Positions 8,752 to 18,201 of a stretch of 64,000 nucleotides of DNA are shown here, piece by piece; positions within the stretch are counted from its first letter, which is position 1, and every line of letters begins with the position of its first letter. This stretch comes from Anaerovibrio slackiae. GTDB lineage: Bacteria; Bacillota; Negativicutes; Selenomonadales; Selenomonadaceae. The position numbers and the translations under genes are program-made. The stretch covers positions 62,001-126,000 of the forward strand of contig NZ_VUNR01000001.1 in NCBI RefSeq assembly GCF_009695585.1, given 5' to 3'. The notes beneath the pieces were generated by a model that was not told the origin of the DNA, searched no databases, and saw only the letters and a list, made by a program, of their open reading frames with translations.

Positions 8752-9402
8752 ATGTTAAAGGGTGCAATTTTTGATATGGACGGCCTGCTGCTGGATACGG
8801 AGCGGCTTTATTGTGAAAGCTGGATAGAGGCGGCTAGGGCATTCGGGCAAGAGCCGGTGGAGGGATTTCCCCGGGCGGTATGTGGCTCTGGCGGGCAGAA
8901 GATGCTGGATATTATCGGGAAATATTATCCTGAAGTTGATGCAGAAGCCTTCAGGGATTTTTGCTTGTACAGGGTATTGGATATTTTGCAGAGGGAAATA
9001 CCCGAAAAGCCGGGGATGCGGGAAATATTGTATTTCTTTCATAGGCATGGCGTAAAGCTGGCGGTAGCAAGCAGTACGAAGCTGGACACCATCACAGATA
9101 GCCTGGGGCGTCTGGGGGTGCTGCCGTTATTTGATGCTGTGGTCAGCGGTCAGCAGGTAGAAAAGGGCAAGCCTGCGCCGGATATTTTCCTTTTGGCTGC
9201 GGAAAGGATTGGCTGTGCGCCTGGGGAATGTTATGTGTTTGAGGATAGTGCTAACGGTATTCGTGCCGGGGCGGCAGCTGGCTGCTGCACGGTTATGATA
9301 CCTGACCTGATTGAGCCGGATGCGGAGCTTTGCAGCCTGGCGGATGCAGTCTATGGCAGTCTCAATGAAGCGATAGAGGCTGTTCTAACAGGAAGTATTT
9401 AA
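8752..9402 (+). CDS. HAD-superfamily phosphatase / beta-phosphoglucomutase-like protein
   Basis: 216-residue haloacid-dehalogenase-type hydrolase of subfamily IA. The nucleophile motif FDMDGLLLDTE (Asp8, Asp10) opens the protein. A helical cap follows, then the ASST motif II, the Lys of VEKGKPAP, and FEDSANGI with its acidic metal ligands. Such proteins dephosphorylate or isomerise small sugar phosphates; the substrate is not predictable. GCGAGGATG lies before the ATG. It is a monocistronic gene with its own upstream terminator, and its stop lies a few bases before palindromic repeat copy B. Confidence 0.85.
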   Translation: MLKGAIFDMDGLLLDTERLYCESWIEAARAFGQEPVEGFPRAVCGSGGQKMLDIIGKYYPEVDAEAFRDFCLYRVLDILQREIPEKPGMREILYFFHRHGVKLAVASSTKLDTITDSLGRLGVLPLFDAVVSGQQVEKGKPAPDIFLLAAERIGCAPGECYVFEDSANGIRAGAAAGCCTVMIPDLIEPDAELCSLADAVYGSLNEAIEAVLTGSI

Positions 9403-9406
9403 CTTT

Positions 9407-9799
9407 CAGTTTATACAGCGGTCGGCAGTAGCAAGTTTCGTCAGCCTCCCGGCTCCCCCTTTTCAGCTTTTTCGTAAAGTCAGATTGATTACCTTGGTAG
9501 CGTACAGCAGAGTATAGTTGATAACTATGTGCATATCTGTTCAGACACAAAGAGAGACAGGTGCGGCATGTACCCAAAGAAAACCTTGAGTGCAGCCTCG
9601 CTTCTTAGCGAGTGCGAGCGTAAGCGACGCAGGAGCTTAGAAGCGCGAGGCTGTGCTAAGAGCGAGAGCGAGTTTTCTATGGGTACTGCCGCTACCTGTC
9701 CCTTTAAAATGTCTGAACAGAATCCACGAACTATCAAAACATTTCAGTCAGTATGTGCACGAAGTAACAAACCGGCACTACGAGAAACTGAAATTTATA
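9407..9799. repeat. Palindromic interspersed repeat, copy B (intact, 393 bp)
   Basis: Inverted relative to copy A (2286-2837) and similar along its full length. It fills the whole gap between two convergent genes. The right end supplies the stop codon of the minus-strand chromate-transporter gene, exactly as the same end supplies the murI stop in copy A. The GC-rich centre (9590-9660) folds into a GCCTCGC/GCGAGGC stem. In this position it may also act as a two-way terminator. Short open frames inside it are not conserved between copies and are not called as genes. Confidence 0.85.
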
Positions 9800-10355
9800 A
9801 TAATCCTAGAACCAGCCCCAGTATGCCGCTGGCTGCAAGCAGGTTGATAACTCCCATCTTGCGGCGCACGGCGATGAATGCCAGCACCAGGATAATGATG
9901 CCCTTGAGGTCAAATGCCCCGAAATCCTCAGGCAGCGTTTCCACGTTCCAAATAGAAAGGTAGAGGAAGCTGAGCCCTGCCACCAGCATCAGGGCAACCA
10001 CAGCAGGCCTCAGCCCGTTCAGCGTTCCCTTGATGGCACTGATATCGCCATACTTTTTCAGCAGCCAGGTAACACCCAGGCAGAGAATCAGGGATGGGGT
10101 GACAAAGCCCAGGGTGGCGGCAATGGAGCCGGGCAGCCCGGCGATTTTCGTACCGGCGAAGGTGGCGGCATTGATGCCGATAGGCCCCGGCGTCATCTGT
10201 GAGATGGTAAATATATCAATAAATTCGCTCATGGTCAGCCAGTGGTAATTGTCCACTACGGCTGCCTGAATCCACGGCATGGAGGCGTAGCCGCCGCCGA
10301 TGCAGAACAATCCTATCTTGCAAAATTCCCAGTAAAGCAGTAAGCAGATTTCCAT
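9795..10355 (-). CDS. Chromate transporter (short-chain CHR), second subunit
   Basis: 186-residue membrane protein with one CHR domain. The conserved opening FCKIGLFCIGGGYASMPWI and the motif MTPGPIGINAATFAG are present. Short CHR proteins are normally made from tandem gene pairs and act as an antiporter; in most anaerobes the real substrate of the pair is unproven. The start at 10355 follows AAGGAGGG. It lies 16 bp downstream of the partner gene. The C-terminal stop falls inside repeat copy B. Confidence 0.88.
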   Translation of the reverse strand: MEICLLLYWEFCKIGLFCIGGGYASMPWIQAAVVDNYHWLTMSEFIDIFTISQMTPGPIGINAATFAGTKIAGLPGSIAATLGFVTPSLILCLGVTWLLKKYGDISAIKGTLNGLRPAVVALMLVAGLSFLYLSIWNVETLPEDFGAFDLKGIIILVLAFIAVRRKMGVINLLAASGILGLVLGLL

Positions 10356-10371
10356 GTTTATGCAGCCCTCC

Positions 10372-10956
10372 TTAATTGTATTTGGCATCCCGCAGCAGAA
10401 GAAGCCCCAGCAGGGCATCAGCCAGCACACAGTACATCAGGTTCACATCAAAAGCCAGCACGGCAATCATGGTGCCGAGAAAAATCAGGATAGGCAGTAC
10501 CAGCTGCTTCTTTATCAGCTTTTTCACCAGATTAAAGACCACGTTGACGATAATGGCGGTGGCACCGCACTGCATCCCCTTCAGTACCATCTGTATGTAC
10601 TGGTTGTGGGCAAACATGTCGTAGAACATGGCAATAATGGTCATGGTAATCAGTGGCGGCATAATCGTGGCAAGCAGCGTTACCATGGTACCTGCAATGC
10701 CGGACATGCGGTAGCCCAGCATGATGGCGGCATTGACTGCCATAACGCCCGGCATGGACTGGGCGATGGCAACAATGTCCAGAGTTTCCTTGTCATCAAT
10801 CCAGCCGTATTCGTCCACGAATTTTGCTTTCAGCAGCGGGATAATCACCATGCCGCCGCCTACGGTAAAGGCACTGATGATAAAGGTGCTCTTGAAAAGT
10901 ATCCAGTAAAAATGCCCTGTCCCCGGCTTAATGGACAGCTTCTGAGTGTCAGCCAT
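10372..10956 (-). CDS. Chromate transporter (short-chain CHR), first subunit
   Basis: 194-residue membrane protein with the CHR signature: FTVGGGMVIIPLLKAKFVDE near the N-terminus and AIAQSMPGVMAVNAA. It pairs with the downstream 186-residue copy, forming the usual antiparallel two-gene transporter. AGGAGGAACGAT precedes the ATG. A minus-strand promoter with TATAAT (11051-11056) and TTTACC (11074-11079), 17 bases apart, lies about 100 bases upstream. Confidence 0.88.
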   Translation of the reverse strand: MADTQKLSIKPGTGHFYWILFKSTFIISAFTVGGGMVIIPLLKAKFVDEYGWIDDKETLDIVAIAQSMPGVMAVNAAIMLGYRMSGIAGTMVTLLATIMPPLITMTIIAMFYDMFAHNQYIQMVLKGMQCGATAIIVNVVFNLVKKLIKKQLVLPILIFLGTMIAVLAFDVNLMYCVLADALLGLLLLRDAKYN

Positions 10957-11050
10957 ATATCGTTCCTCCTAGAATGCAGAATGTGTAATCCGCCTGTGCA
11001 ATACCGTTTGGCATTGTGTGATAAGACACTAGAATACACCGATTTCATTT

Positions 11051-11079
11051 ATTATAGCATATAAATAATTCATGGTAAA
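11051..11079 (-). promoter_or_regulatory. Promoter of the chromate-transporter pair
   Basis: On the minus strand, TTTACC (11074-11079) and TATAAT (11051-11056) are 17 bases apart. The -10 box is perfect and the -35 box moderate. Confidence 0.55.
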
Positions 11080-11210
11080 TTTTTATAGTATTTTGCCTGC
11101 AAAAGTGGTATCATTATTACGATTTACAAGATTGCCACGCCATGCTGTGTGCTGCTGCATGGCGGAATGAAATGCGCTGGTTGCATAGGAAAGGTTGTGT
11201 TAAGTGGACA

Positions 11211-12587
11211 ATGGACGAGCCAAAAATGAACAGAGGGCTGAAAAATCGCCATTTGCAGCTGATTTCCCTGGGCGGGATTATTGGCAGCGGATATTTCTTG
11301 GGAACGGGATATGTACTGGAAAAAGCCGGTCCGGCAGCGATATTATCGTATCTGCTGGGCGGTGCTATTGTGCTGTGCGTGATGCTCTGCCTGGCGGAGC
11401 TGGCAGTGGCGGAGCCCATAGCCGGTTCCTTTGTTACTTATGCCCGTAAATACATCGGCCCTACGTGGGCCTGCGGTGTAGGCTGGACCTACTGGATGAC
11501 CTGGGTTTCCTATGTCCCCTCGGAGATGATTGCCGCAGGGATAATCATGAACAATTTCGTCCCCCAGATCAGCCAGCTTTGGTGGGCTGTGCTTTTTGGC
11601 TTGCTGGTGACAATAGTCAACCTGTTTCATGTGGATAAATTTGGTGAGAGCGAGTTCTGGCTGGCTATCATCAAGATTATTGCCCTGATTGCCTTCAGCA
11701 TTGTGGGGGCCCTGATTGTCTTTGGCATTATAGGTGATACCGGCTATCTGGGCAGCAGCATCTTTTTGGGCAGCGGCGGCTTTGCTCCTAACGGCTATTG
11801 GTCCATTATCCTCACCATGACCATTATCTTGGTCAATTTTCAGGGCACGGAAATCATCGGCCTGGCGGCAGGGGAGTGCAAAAATCCTGAAAAGAGCATT
11901 CCGCTGGCAGTGCGCAACGTGACCTGGCGTATTATTGCCCTGTATATCATTCCTATCTCGGTATTGATTTCCATCCTGCCCTGGGATAAGGCGGGGCTGG
12001 ATGACAGCGTGTTTGCCGTTGCCATGGCAAACTACGGCTTTGAGCGCTTCAGTGCCCTGTTTGCCTTCGTGGTGCTGACGGCGGCATTGTCCTGCTCCAA
12101 CTCCGGCCTGTATGGTACCAGCCGTGCCATGTATTCCCTGGCTACTCTGGGCATGGCACCACGGAGCTTTGCGGAGCTGAACAAGAACGGCATGCCGAAG
12201 AATGCGGTGCTGATTTCCATCGTTTCCTGCTGGTTCATCATCCTGCTGTACAGCTTTGATGCCAGTGCGACGGTCTACACCTACCTTTTGGCGCTGTCGG
12301 GCTTTACCGGGGTCATAGCCTGGATTTCCATCTGCTGGAGCCAGTATCGCTTCCGCAAGCAGGCGGTGGCTGACGGCACTTTTGCGGCATTGAAGTACAA
12401 GACACCGCTGTTTCCTTATGTTACACTGTTCGGCATCTGGGCACAGGTCTTCTGCCTGGTGGTGCTGGCTTTTGAGCCGGATTTGCGGGAAAGCCTGCTG
12501 GTGGGCGTGCCGTTCCTGGTGGTGCCGATGGCAGTGTACAGGGTACGGCAGTGGAAGCTGCGGCGGGCGCTAGTGTCCTCCAATTAG
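11211..12587 (+). CDS. Amino-acid permease (APC superfamily, AAT type)
   Basis: 458-residue inner-membrane transporter with about twelve hydrophobic helices. The family signature GGIIGSGYFLGTG lies in the first helix, and helix 6 to 8 motifs such as NFQGTEIIGLAAGECKNPE are intact. It resembles proton-coupled permeases for lysine, GABA, proline or aromatic amino acids; sequence alone does not separate these. ATG 11211 is chosen because the family's N-terminus is short and basic; GGAAAGG lies about 20 bases upstream, so an alternative at 11226 is possible. It is a single gene, closed by a terminator at 12646-12683. Confidence 0.85.
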   Translation: MDEPKMNRGLKNRHLQLISLGGIIGSGYFLGTGYVLEKAGPAAILSYLLGGAIVLCVMLCLAELAVAEPIAGSFVTYARKYIGPTWACGVGWTYWMTWVSYVPSEMIAAGIIMNNFVPQISQLWWAVLFGLLVTIVNLFHVDKFGESEFWLAIIKIIALIAFSIVGALIVFGIIGDTGYLGSSIFLGSGGFAPNGYWSIILTMTIILVNFQGTEIIGLAAGECKNPEKSIPLAVRNVTWRIIALYIIPISVLISILPWDKAGLDDSVFAVAMANYGFERFSALFAFVVLTAALSCSNSGLYGTSRAMYSLATLGMAPRSFAELNKNGMPKNAVLISIVSCWFIILLYSFDASATVYTYLLALSGFTGVIAWISICWSQYRFRKQAVADGTFAALKYKTPLFPYVTLFGIWAQVFCLVVLAFEPDLRESLLVGVPFLVVPMAVYRVRQWKLRRALVSSN

Positions 12588-12645
12588 TCCGTTTGCTGGC
12601 AGGATTGCTGCCGATTGGCGGCTGACAATCAAATGCAGTTTTATG

Positions 12646-12683
12646 AGGGGCTGTTGTGCTGCCCTGGCACGCGGCTCCTTTTT
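12646..12683 (+). terminator. Terminator after the amino-acid permease
   Basis: GGGGCTGTTGTGC pairs with GCACGCGGCTCC, with wobble pairs and one bulge, followed by TTTTT. Confidence 0.7.
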
Positions 12684-12828
12684 CTGTGTTTTCTTGAGAA
12701 TTTCATGTATGAATGATAAAATGGTACATGCAGTATGAGTGGCTTAAAATAACAGCGCAATATAGTGCAATATAGTGTAATATAGCGCAGTATGTGCAAT
12801 ACATAGCTTATAGGGGTGGAAGGGAATC

Positions 12829-15579
12829 ATGAACAAGCAGAAATTTTTTATCCTGGATGGAAGCAGTCTTTTGTATCGGGCGTATTATGCCCTGCCGCTT
12901 CTGGAATCCGGGGCAGGTGTGTATACCAATGCCATAGTGGGCTTTTCCAACATGCTGGTAAAGCTTTTAAATGACTGGCGGCCTGATTATCTGGCAATTG
13001 CCTTTGACAAGGGCAAGCATACCTTCCGCACGGATATGTTTGCAGAGTACAAGGGAACCAGGAAGCCTATGCCGGAGGAGCTGCGCAGCCAGGTGCCGAT
13101 GCTGCACGAGCTGGCAGAGGCATGGGGCGTGCCTCTTTTGGAGCTGGAGGGGTATGAGGCTGATGACATTATCGGCACCCTGGCAAACAAGGCAGTGGCG
13201 CAGGGCATGAAAGCCTATGTGGTGACAGGTGACAGGGATGCCCTGCAGCTGGTAAAGCCTGACCTGACGGTATTGTTTACGAAAAAGGGCATATCCGATC
13301 TGGCAGTTTATGATGAAGCGGCCTTTCAGGCGGAGTACGAGGGGCTGGATCCCATTCAGCTGATTGATTTGAAGGGACTGATGGGGGATACCTCGGATAA
13401 TATTCCGGGGGTGCCGAAGGTTGGCCCGAAAACGGCCATGAAGCTGATTGCCGCCTATGGCTCCGTGGAGCAGGTGCTGCTCCATATTGAGGAAATCTCA
13501 GGCAAGGCATTGAAGGAACGGCTGCGTGAAAATCAGCAGCAGGCGGTGCTTTCCAAGCAGCTGGCCACTATCAAGCTGGATGTGCCGGTGGAGTTTGACC
13601 GGGAGAGCTTTGCCCTGGGGCTTGATGGGGAGGCATTAAACAAGTTTTATGGCAGGTATGATATCCGTTCCATCTTGCGCTATGTGAAAAAGCTGGCGTC
13701 CATGTATGCCGGTGGCACAGCTGGCCATAGCGGGGCAGAGGGGGATGAGGCTGCCAGGAAGCTGCTGGAGATTACCCTTTTGCAGACGGAGAAGGAGGGC
13801 AGGAGCCTTGCCAGGAAGGCAGCAAAGTGCGGCAGCATTTACCTGGTGCCTGTAGCTGAAGGCAAGGTGCCTCGCAGGCGGCTGCTGGCCGTTGCTGTTG
13901 CCTTGGCAGATGCAGGTGGAAAGAGGCCTGAGCTTTATTATTTCAGCTGCAATGAGGATGGCTGCGATGATGGCGGCATGGATAGCCTTTTTGCCGGTAT
14001 GGAAATGGCTGAGGCTGACCAGGAGCCTGCAGCAGCTGTGGCAAAAAATCCCGCCTGGGCGGCATTTGCGGCTGCTTTGTCCAATGAGAAAATCACCAAG
14101 TACCTGCATGGCATGAAGGAATTTTATCTTGCAGGCATCGAAATGTCCGGCAGGGTGGTGGATTTGGAGCTGACAGGCTATCTGCTGAATCCGTCTGCCA
14201 GCAGGTATGCTGTAGAGGATTTGGCTGAACGGTATGGCAGCAGCAATGTGATTGAGAAGGCTGATGGGTGGCAGCAGGCGGAGCTGGCTGGCTGGCAGTG
14301 CCTGGTGCTGGCAGATGTTGCCAAGGCCATGACCGATAAGCTGGCGGCTCTTGGCATGACGAAGCTGTATGAGGAAATAGAGCTGCCCCTGGTGCGCGTG
14401 CTGGCTGACATGGAGCTGGCAGGCATCAGGGTGAACTGCCGCAAGCTGCAGCAGCAGACGGAGCAGGTGGCGGAAAAAATTGCTGCCCTGGCAAAGGAAA
14501 TCCACAGCCTGGCTGGCAGGGAATTTAACATCTCCTCCCCGAAGCAGCTGGGAGAGGTGCTTTTTGAGGACTTAAAGCTGCCTGTCATCAAAAAGACGAA
14601 AACCGGTTATTCTACCGACGTGGAGGTGCTGAATGAGCTGTACAACAAGCATCCGATCATCAGTAAAATCCTTGATTACCGCCTGTGGACAAAGCTGAAA
14701 TCCACTTATCTGGACGGCATTGCGCCCCTGATAGACAGCCGCACCTGCCGGGTGCATACTACCTTCAATCAGACTGTCACTGCAACAGGCAGGCTCAGCA
14801 GCTCGGAGCCGAATTTGCAGAATATCCCTGTGCGCCGGGAGGAGGGCAGGCATATCCGGGAGCTGTTTGAGCCGGGGGAGGGGTATGACCTGCTGCTTTC
14901 GGCAGATTACAGCCAGATTGAGCTGCGTGTGCTGGCTGACATGTCCCAGGACGAGAATTTTTTGCGCGCCTTCAGGCAGCAGGAGGACGTCCATGCCAGG
15001 ACTGCGGCAGAGGTTTTCGGCGTGGCAATAGACGAGGTGAATGGTGAGCTGCGCCGCAAGGCAAAGGCTGTCAATTTCGGCATTGTTTACGGCATCAGCG
15101 ATTATGGGCTGGCGCAGGATCTGCATATCCCACGGGCAGAGGCAAAGGATTATATTGACAAGTATTTTGCCAAGTGCCAGGGGGTAAAGAGCTTTATTGA
15201 CAAGGTTGTGGCAGAGGCAAAGGAAAATGGCTATGTGCTGACCAGGTATGGCCGCCGCCGTGATTTGCCTGCCATCAGGAGCAGCAATTTCAACCAGCGT
15301 TCCCTGGCTGAGCGCATGGCCATGAATACACCTATTCAGGGGACGGCAGCTGATATTATCAAGCTGGCGATGATACGGGCTGACAGGGCACTGCGGAATG
15401 CAGGGCTGAAAAGCCGTATTTTGCTGCAGGTGCATGATGAGCTGGTGCTGGAGGTAACAAAGGATGAACTGGCTCAGGTAAAGGTTCTCCTGCAGGAGGC
15501 AATGGAAAAGGCGGCAGAGCTTTCCGTGCCGCTGACCATAGATATCAATACCGGCGAAAACTGGGCGGAAGCAAAGTGA
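12829..15579 (+). CDS. polA: DNA polymerase I
   Basis: 916 residues, the usual size. The N-terminal 5'-nuclease (about 1-290) has DGSSLLYRAYYAL and the metal-binding GYEADDIIGTLA. The middle region (about 300-470) keeps the fold position of a 3'-5' exonuclease but lacks a recognisable DxE motif, so proofreading is probably lost, as in several Gram-positive-type Pol I enzymes. The polymerase domain has motif A DYSQIELR (about 693), motif B KAKAVNFGIVYG (about 744) and motif C VHDE (about 868). It leads a repair cluster with mutM, coaE and a transglycosylase. Confidence 0.97.
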   Translation: MNKQKFFILDGSSLLYRAYYALPLLESGAGVYTNAIVGFSNMLVKLLNDWRPDYLAIAFDKGKHTFRTDMFAEYKGTRKPMPEELRSQVPMLHELAEAWGVPLLELEGYEADDIIGTLANKAVAQGMKAYVVTGDRDALQLVKPDLTVLFTKKGISDLAVYDEAAFQAEYEGLDPIQLIDLKGLMGDTSDNIPGVPKVGPKTAMKLIAAYGSVEQVLLHIEEISGKALKERLRENQQQAVLSKQLATIKLDVPVEFDRESFALGLDGEALNKFYGRYDIRSILRYVKKLASMYAGGTAGHSGAEGDEAARKLLEITLLQTEKEGRSLARKAAKCGSIYLVPVAEGKVPRRRLLAVAVALADAGGKRPELYYFSCNEDGCDDGGMDSLFAGMEMAEADQEPAAAVAKNPAWAAFAAALSNEKITKYLHGMKEFYLAGIEMSGRVVDLELTGYLLNPSASRYAVEDLAERYGSSNVIEKADGWQQAELAGWQCLVLADVAKAMTDKLAALGMTKLYEEIELPLVRVLADMELAGIRVNCRKLQQQTEQVAEKIAALAKEIHSLAGREFNISSPKQLGEVLFEDLKLPVIKKTKTGYSTDVEVLNELYNKHPIISKILDYRLWTKLKSTYLDGIAPLIDSRTCRVHTTFNQTVTATGRLSSSEPNLQNIPVRREEGRHIRELFEPGEGYDLLLSADYSQIELRVLADMSQDENFLRAFRQQEDVHARTAAEVFGVAIDEVNGELRRKAKAVNFGIVYGISDYGLAQDLHIPRAEAKDYIDKYFAKCQGVKSFIDKVVAEAKENGYVLTRYGRRRDLPAIRSSNFNQRSLAERMAMNTPIQGTAADIIKLAMIRADRALRNAGLKSRILLQVHDELVLEVTKDELAQVKVLLQEAMEKAAELSVPLTIDINTGENWAEAK

Positions 15580-15629
15580 TATAAAGCATAAGTGTGATTT
15601 AGTCTGGATAAGGACTGGGGGAATTGATT

Positions 15630-16460
15630 ATGCCGGAGATGCCGGAAATAGAGACCATCAGACGGTCGCTGGAGCCACATATCAGGGGCAGGAAAATAGA
15701 GAATGTGGAGGTGCTTTTGGCACGGCAGATTAAGTGGCCGGAGCCGGAGGCATTCGTGGCGAGGATTTTGCAGGAAGATATTGTGGGGCTGGAGCGCATC
15801 GGCAAATATCTGCTTTTGCAGCTGTCCAACCAGGTGTCACTGATTTTTCATCTGCGGATGACGGGGCAGCTGGTGTATGTGGCAGCCGGGGCAGCGGATG
15901 CCAGCCACCACAACCGCGTGATTATCTATCTGGATGATGGTGCAAGGCTGGTGTTCAGTGACACACGTACCTTTGGCACCTTGTATGCCATGCATCAGGA
16001 TGAGCTGTGGCGCATCAGGGGCATGGCGGAAATGGGGCCGGAGCCTTTATCGGAAAAGTTTACGGCAGAATACCTGGCAGCGGCTGCTGCTGGCAGAAAA
16101 ACACGCATCAAGAGCTTTCTCTTGGACCAGAGCAAGGTTGGCGGCCTGGGCAATATCTATGTGGATGAAGCGCTGTTTCTGGCAGGGGTGCACCCTATGC
16201 GGCTGGCAGGCTCATTGACAGGTGATGAAATACAGCGGCTGCATGAGGCTGTGAACAGGGTTATAGCGGACGGCATTGCAGATGGCGGCACGACTTTCCG
16301 TGATTATCGTGATGGCAATGGAGGCAAGGGCAGCCATCAGGACAATCTCTTTGTTTATGGCAGGGATGGCGAGGCTTGCAAGAGATGCGGCACGCTGATT
16401 GCGAAAACCAAGGTAGGGGGCAGGGGAACCCGTTTCTGTCCATCCTGCCAGAAGATTTAG
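15630..16460 (+). CDS. mutM: Formamidopyrimidine-DNA glycosylase
   Basis: Base-excision repair enzyme that removes oxidised purines such as 8-oxoguanine. 276 residues. The start is fixed by chemistry: the N-terminal Pro of PEMPEIET must follow the removed Met to act as nucleophile, so ATG 15630 is right and the in-frame TTG at 15624 is not. GGGGGA lies upstream. The C-terminus has the zinc finger CKRCG...RFCPSCQ. It begins 50 bases after polA and is probably co-transcribed with it. Confidence 0.96.
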   Translation: MPEMPEIETIRRSLEPHIRGRKIENVEVLLARQIKWPEPEAFVARILQEDIVGLERIGKYLLLQLSNQVSLIFHLRMTGQLVYVAAGAADASHHNRVIIYLDDGARLVFSDTRTFGTLYAMHQDELWRIRGMAEMGPEPLSEKFTAEYLAAAAAGRKTRIKSFLLDQSKVGGLGNIYVDEALFLAGVHPMRLAGSLTGDEIQRLHEAVNRVIADGIADGGTTFRDYRDGNGGKGSHQDNLFVYGRDGEACKRCGTLIAKTKVGGRGTRFCPSCQKI

Positions 16461-16573
16461 ATTGATACGAAGCAAGCTGTAAGTTGTCACGAAGTAAGTT
16501 ATCAAGCTGATGTTGAGCTGTGAAATAAAATAAAGTATAGTATAGCATAGTCATTAACCGGGAGGTGCAGAGG

Positions 16574-17167
16574 ATGAAAATCATAGGGCTTACAGGCGGT
16601 ATTGCCAGCGGCAAGTCGACGGTGTCAAGGCTGCTGGCAGAGCATGGCTACGCTGTTATTGATGCGGACAGGATTGCCTGGCAGCTGGCAGAACCGGACA
16701 ATTTTTTGTGGCAGGCGTATTATGACCGTTATGGCGAAAAGGTGCTGAACGATGACAGGACACTGAACCGTCAGGCTGTGGCGTCAGTGGTATTTCAAAA
16801 TCCGGCGGAAAAGCAGTGGATGGATTCAGCCGCACATCCTATGATAAAGGCGGAAATCCAGCGTAATCTGGCGAGGCTGATTGCAGCAGGCAGGGATGTG
16901 GTTTTCCTTGATGTGCCGCTTTTGTACGAGGCTGGCTGGGACTATATGGCAGATATTGTCTGGGTAGTATATGCTGATGAGGCCAATCAGCTCAGGAGGC
17001 TGTGCCAGCGCAACGGCTTTTCTGAGGCTGAGGCGCAGCGGCGCATCGGAGCCCAGATGCCCATGGCTGAGAAAAAGCGGCGGGCTGATGTGGTAATAGA
17101 TAATAACGGCAGCCTTGAGGATTTATCCCGGCAGGTGCACAAGCTCTTTGCAGCTCTTTGCGCCTAG
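16574..17167 (+). CDS. coaE: Dephospho-CoA kinase
   Basis: Catalyses the last step of coenzyme A synthesis, phosphorylating dephospho-CoA with ATP. 197 residues with the P-loop GGIASGKST at 8-16 and the DVPLLYE substrate-site motif. GGGAGG is nine bases before ATG 16574; a GTG nine bases earlier would overlap it and is less likely. It is the third gene of the polA-mutM-coaE run. Confidence 0.95.
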   Translation: MKIIGLTGGIASGKSTVSRLLAEHGYAVIDADRIAWQLAEPDNFLWQAYYDRYGEKVLNDDRTLNRQAVASVVFQNPAEKQWMDSAAHPMIKAEIQRNLARLIAAGRDVVFLDVPLLYEAGWDYMADIVWVVYADEANQLRRLCQRNGFSEAEAQRRIGAQMPMAEKKRRADVVIDNNGSLEDLSRQVHKLFAALCA

Positions 17168-17229
17168 CCGCAGGTGCAGGGCTGGCAATAGCTGAATGCA
17201 GAGGATAATGTATCAGAGGATGGTTTATT

Positions 17230-17886
17230 GTGGCAGGTGAAGGGCAGATGCAGTATACAGATGAAGAAAGGGAACTCAGAAGGCAGCGTTTGCTCGAGCA
17301 TCTGGAGGCAAAGCGGCGCGTGGTCAGCTTTGCCATTGGTATGTGCGTGCTGCTGGCGGTTTTTGTGGCGTTTCTGGTGCTGCAGCACGAGGATGTGCAG
17401 CGCAGCTATATTTATCCTTATGATTATCGCGAGGACATTGTGGAGTACAGCCGGCGTTATCAGGTGGACCCGTATCTGGTGGCTGCGGTCATCAAGGCGG
17501 AGAGCAAGTTCAAGTCCAATGCGAAGTCCAGCTATGGTGCGGTGGGGCTGATGCAGCTGATGCCGGAGACGGCAGTGTGGATTGCCGGGCAGCTGGATGA
17601 TACCCAGTTTTCCGTGAGCAGCTTGCAGGAGCCCTGGTGCAACATTCGCTATGGCACATGGTATCTTGGCTCATTGCAGGAGGAATTTCGCGGCAATGAG
17701 GTCCTGATGCTGGCGGCTTATAATGCCGGGCGGGGCAATGTCCTTGAATGGATGGAAAGATACGGCTGGGATTATGATTTTCATGATGTGGATGCCATAC
17801 CCTTCCGGGAAACGGAGGAATATGTCCGCAGCGTATTGAAGAACAAGGCAAAGTATTATCAGCTGTATGGCGAACGGCATGAGTGA
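17230..17886 (+). CDS. Membrane-anchored lytic transglycosylase (SLT domain)
   Basis: 218-residue envelope enzyme that cleaves peptidoglycan without water. A single transmembrane helix (about 32-52) anchors an SLT domain. The catalytic Glu91 lies in IKAESKF, followed by the family motif YGAVGLMQLMP and AAYNAG. GTG 17230 is used, with GAGGATG eight bases upstream. The polA-mutM-coaE-SLT order suggests one transcript. Confidence 0.9.
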   Translation: MAGEGQMQYTDEERELRRQRLLEHLEAKRRVVSFAIGMCVLLAVFVAFLVLQHEDVQRSYIYPYDYREDIVEYSRRYQVDPYLVAAVIKAESKFKSNAKSSYGAVGLMQLMPETAVWIAGQLDDTQFSVSSLQEPWCNIRYGTWYLGSLQEEFRGNEVLMLAAYNAGRGNVLEWMERYGWDYDFHDVDAIPFRETEEYVRSVLKNKAKYYQLYGERHE

Positions 17887-17915
17887 TGAGCCTTTAAGAA
17901 GCTGGCAGGAAGGGA

Positions 17916-18107
17916 ATGAATATGTGCGAGGTATTGGATAGAGTTGAATCCCGTGGAATGGCTCGCGGTGAAGCACGTGGCAAAATTCTTGGGGTTCAGA
18001 GTACCTTGGTAAGCTTAGTTAAAAAGAATTTGTTATCCATACGCGATGCAGCTTCCGAAGCAGGCATGAGTGAGGAAGCCTTTAAGAAGCTGGCAGGATT
18101 TGTGTAA
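17916..18107 (+). pseudogene. C-terminal remnant of an Rpn-family (PD-(D/E)XK) nuclease gene
   Basis: 63 codons that resemble only the tail of Rpn/YhgA-type recombination-promoting nucleases: MCEVLDRVESRG, then a charged GEARG repeat and a terminal helix. The nuclease domain is missing. The 20 bases at 17889-17908, just before it, recur at 18079-18098 inside its own 3' end, as if a tandem second copy had collapsed here. It could be translated (GAAGGGA precedes the ATG), but a function is doubtful. A strong terminator follows. Confidence 0.6.
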
Positions 18108-18116
18108 AAAAATTTC

Positions 18117-18165
18117 AGGGCATTGTCTGATTTCATGAGAAGAAAACAGGCAATGCCCTATTTTT
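18117..18165 (+). terminator. Terminator after the Rpn remnant
   Basis: AGGGCATTG (18117-18125) pairs perfectly with CAATGCCCT (18151-18159), then ATTTTT. It separates the repair cluster from the XRE/flagellin region. Confidence 0.85.
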
Positions 18166-18201
18166 GTAAGAAAGATTATGTTTCATTTTTATTTGGAAAT
18201 T

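Noticed and set aside
9529-9963. 144-codon frame within palindromic repeat copy B
   Set aside because: The frame runs from the repeat into the antisense of the chromate gene, and copy A does not preserve it.
10354-11064. 236-codon forward frame opposite the chromate-transporter genes
   Set aside because: Antisense to two conserved membrane proteins; Gln/His-rich composition typical of a shadow frame.
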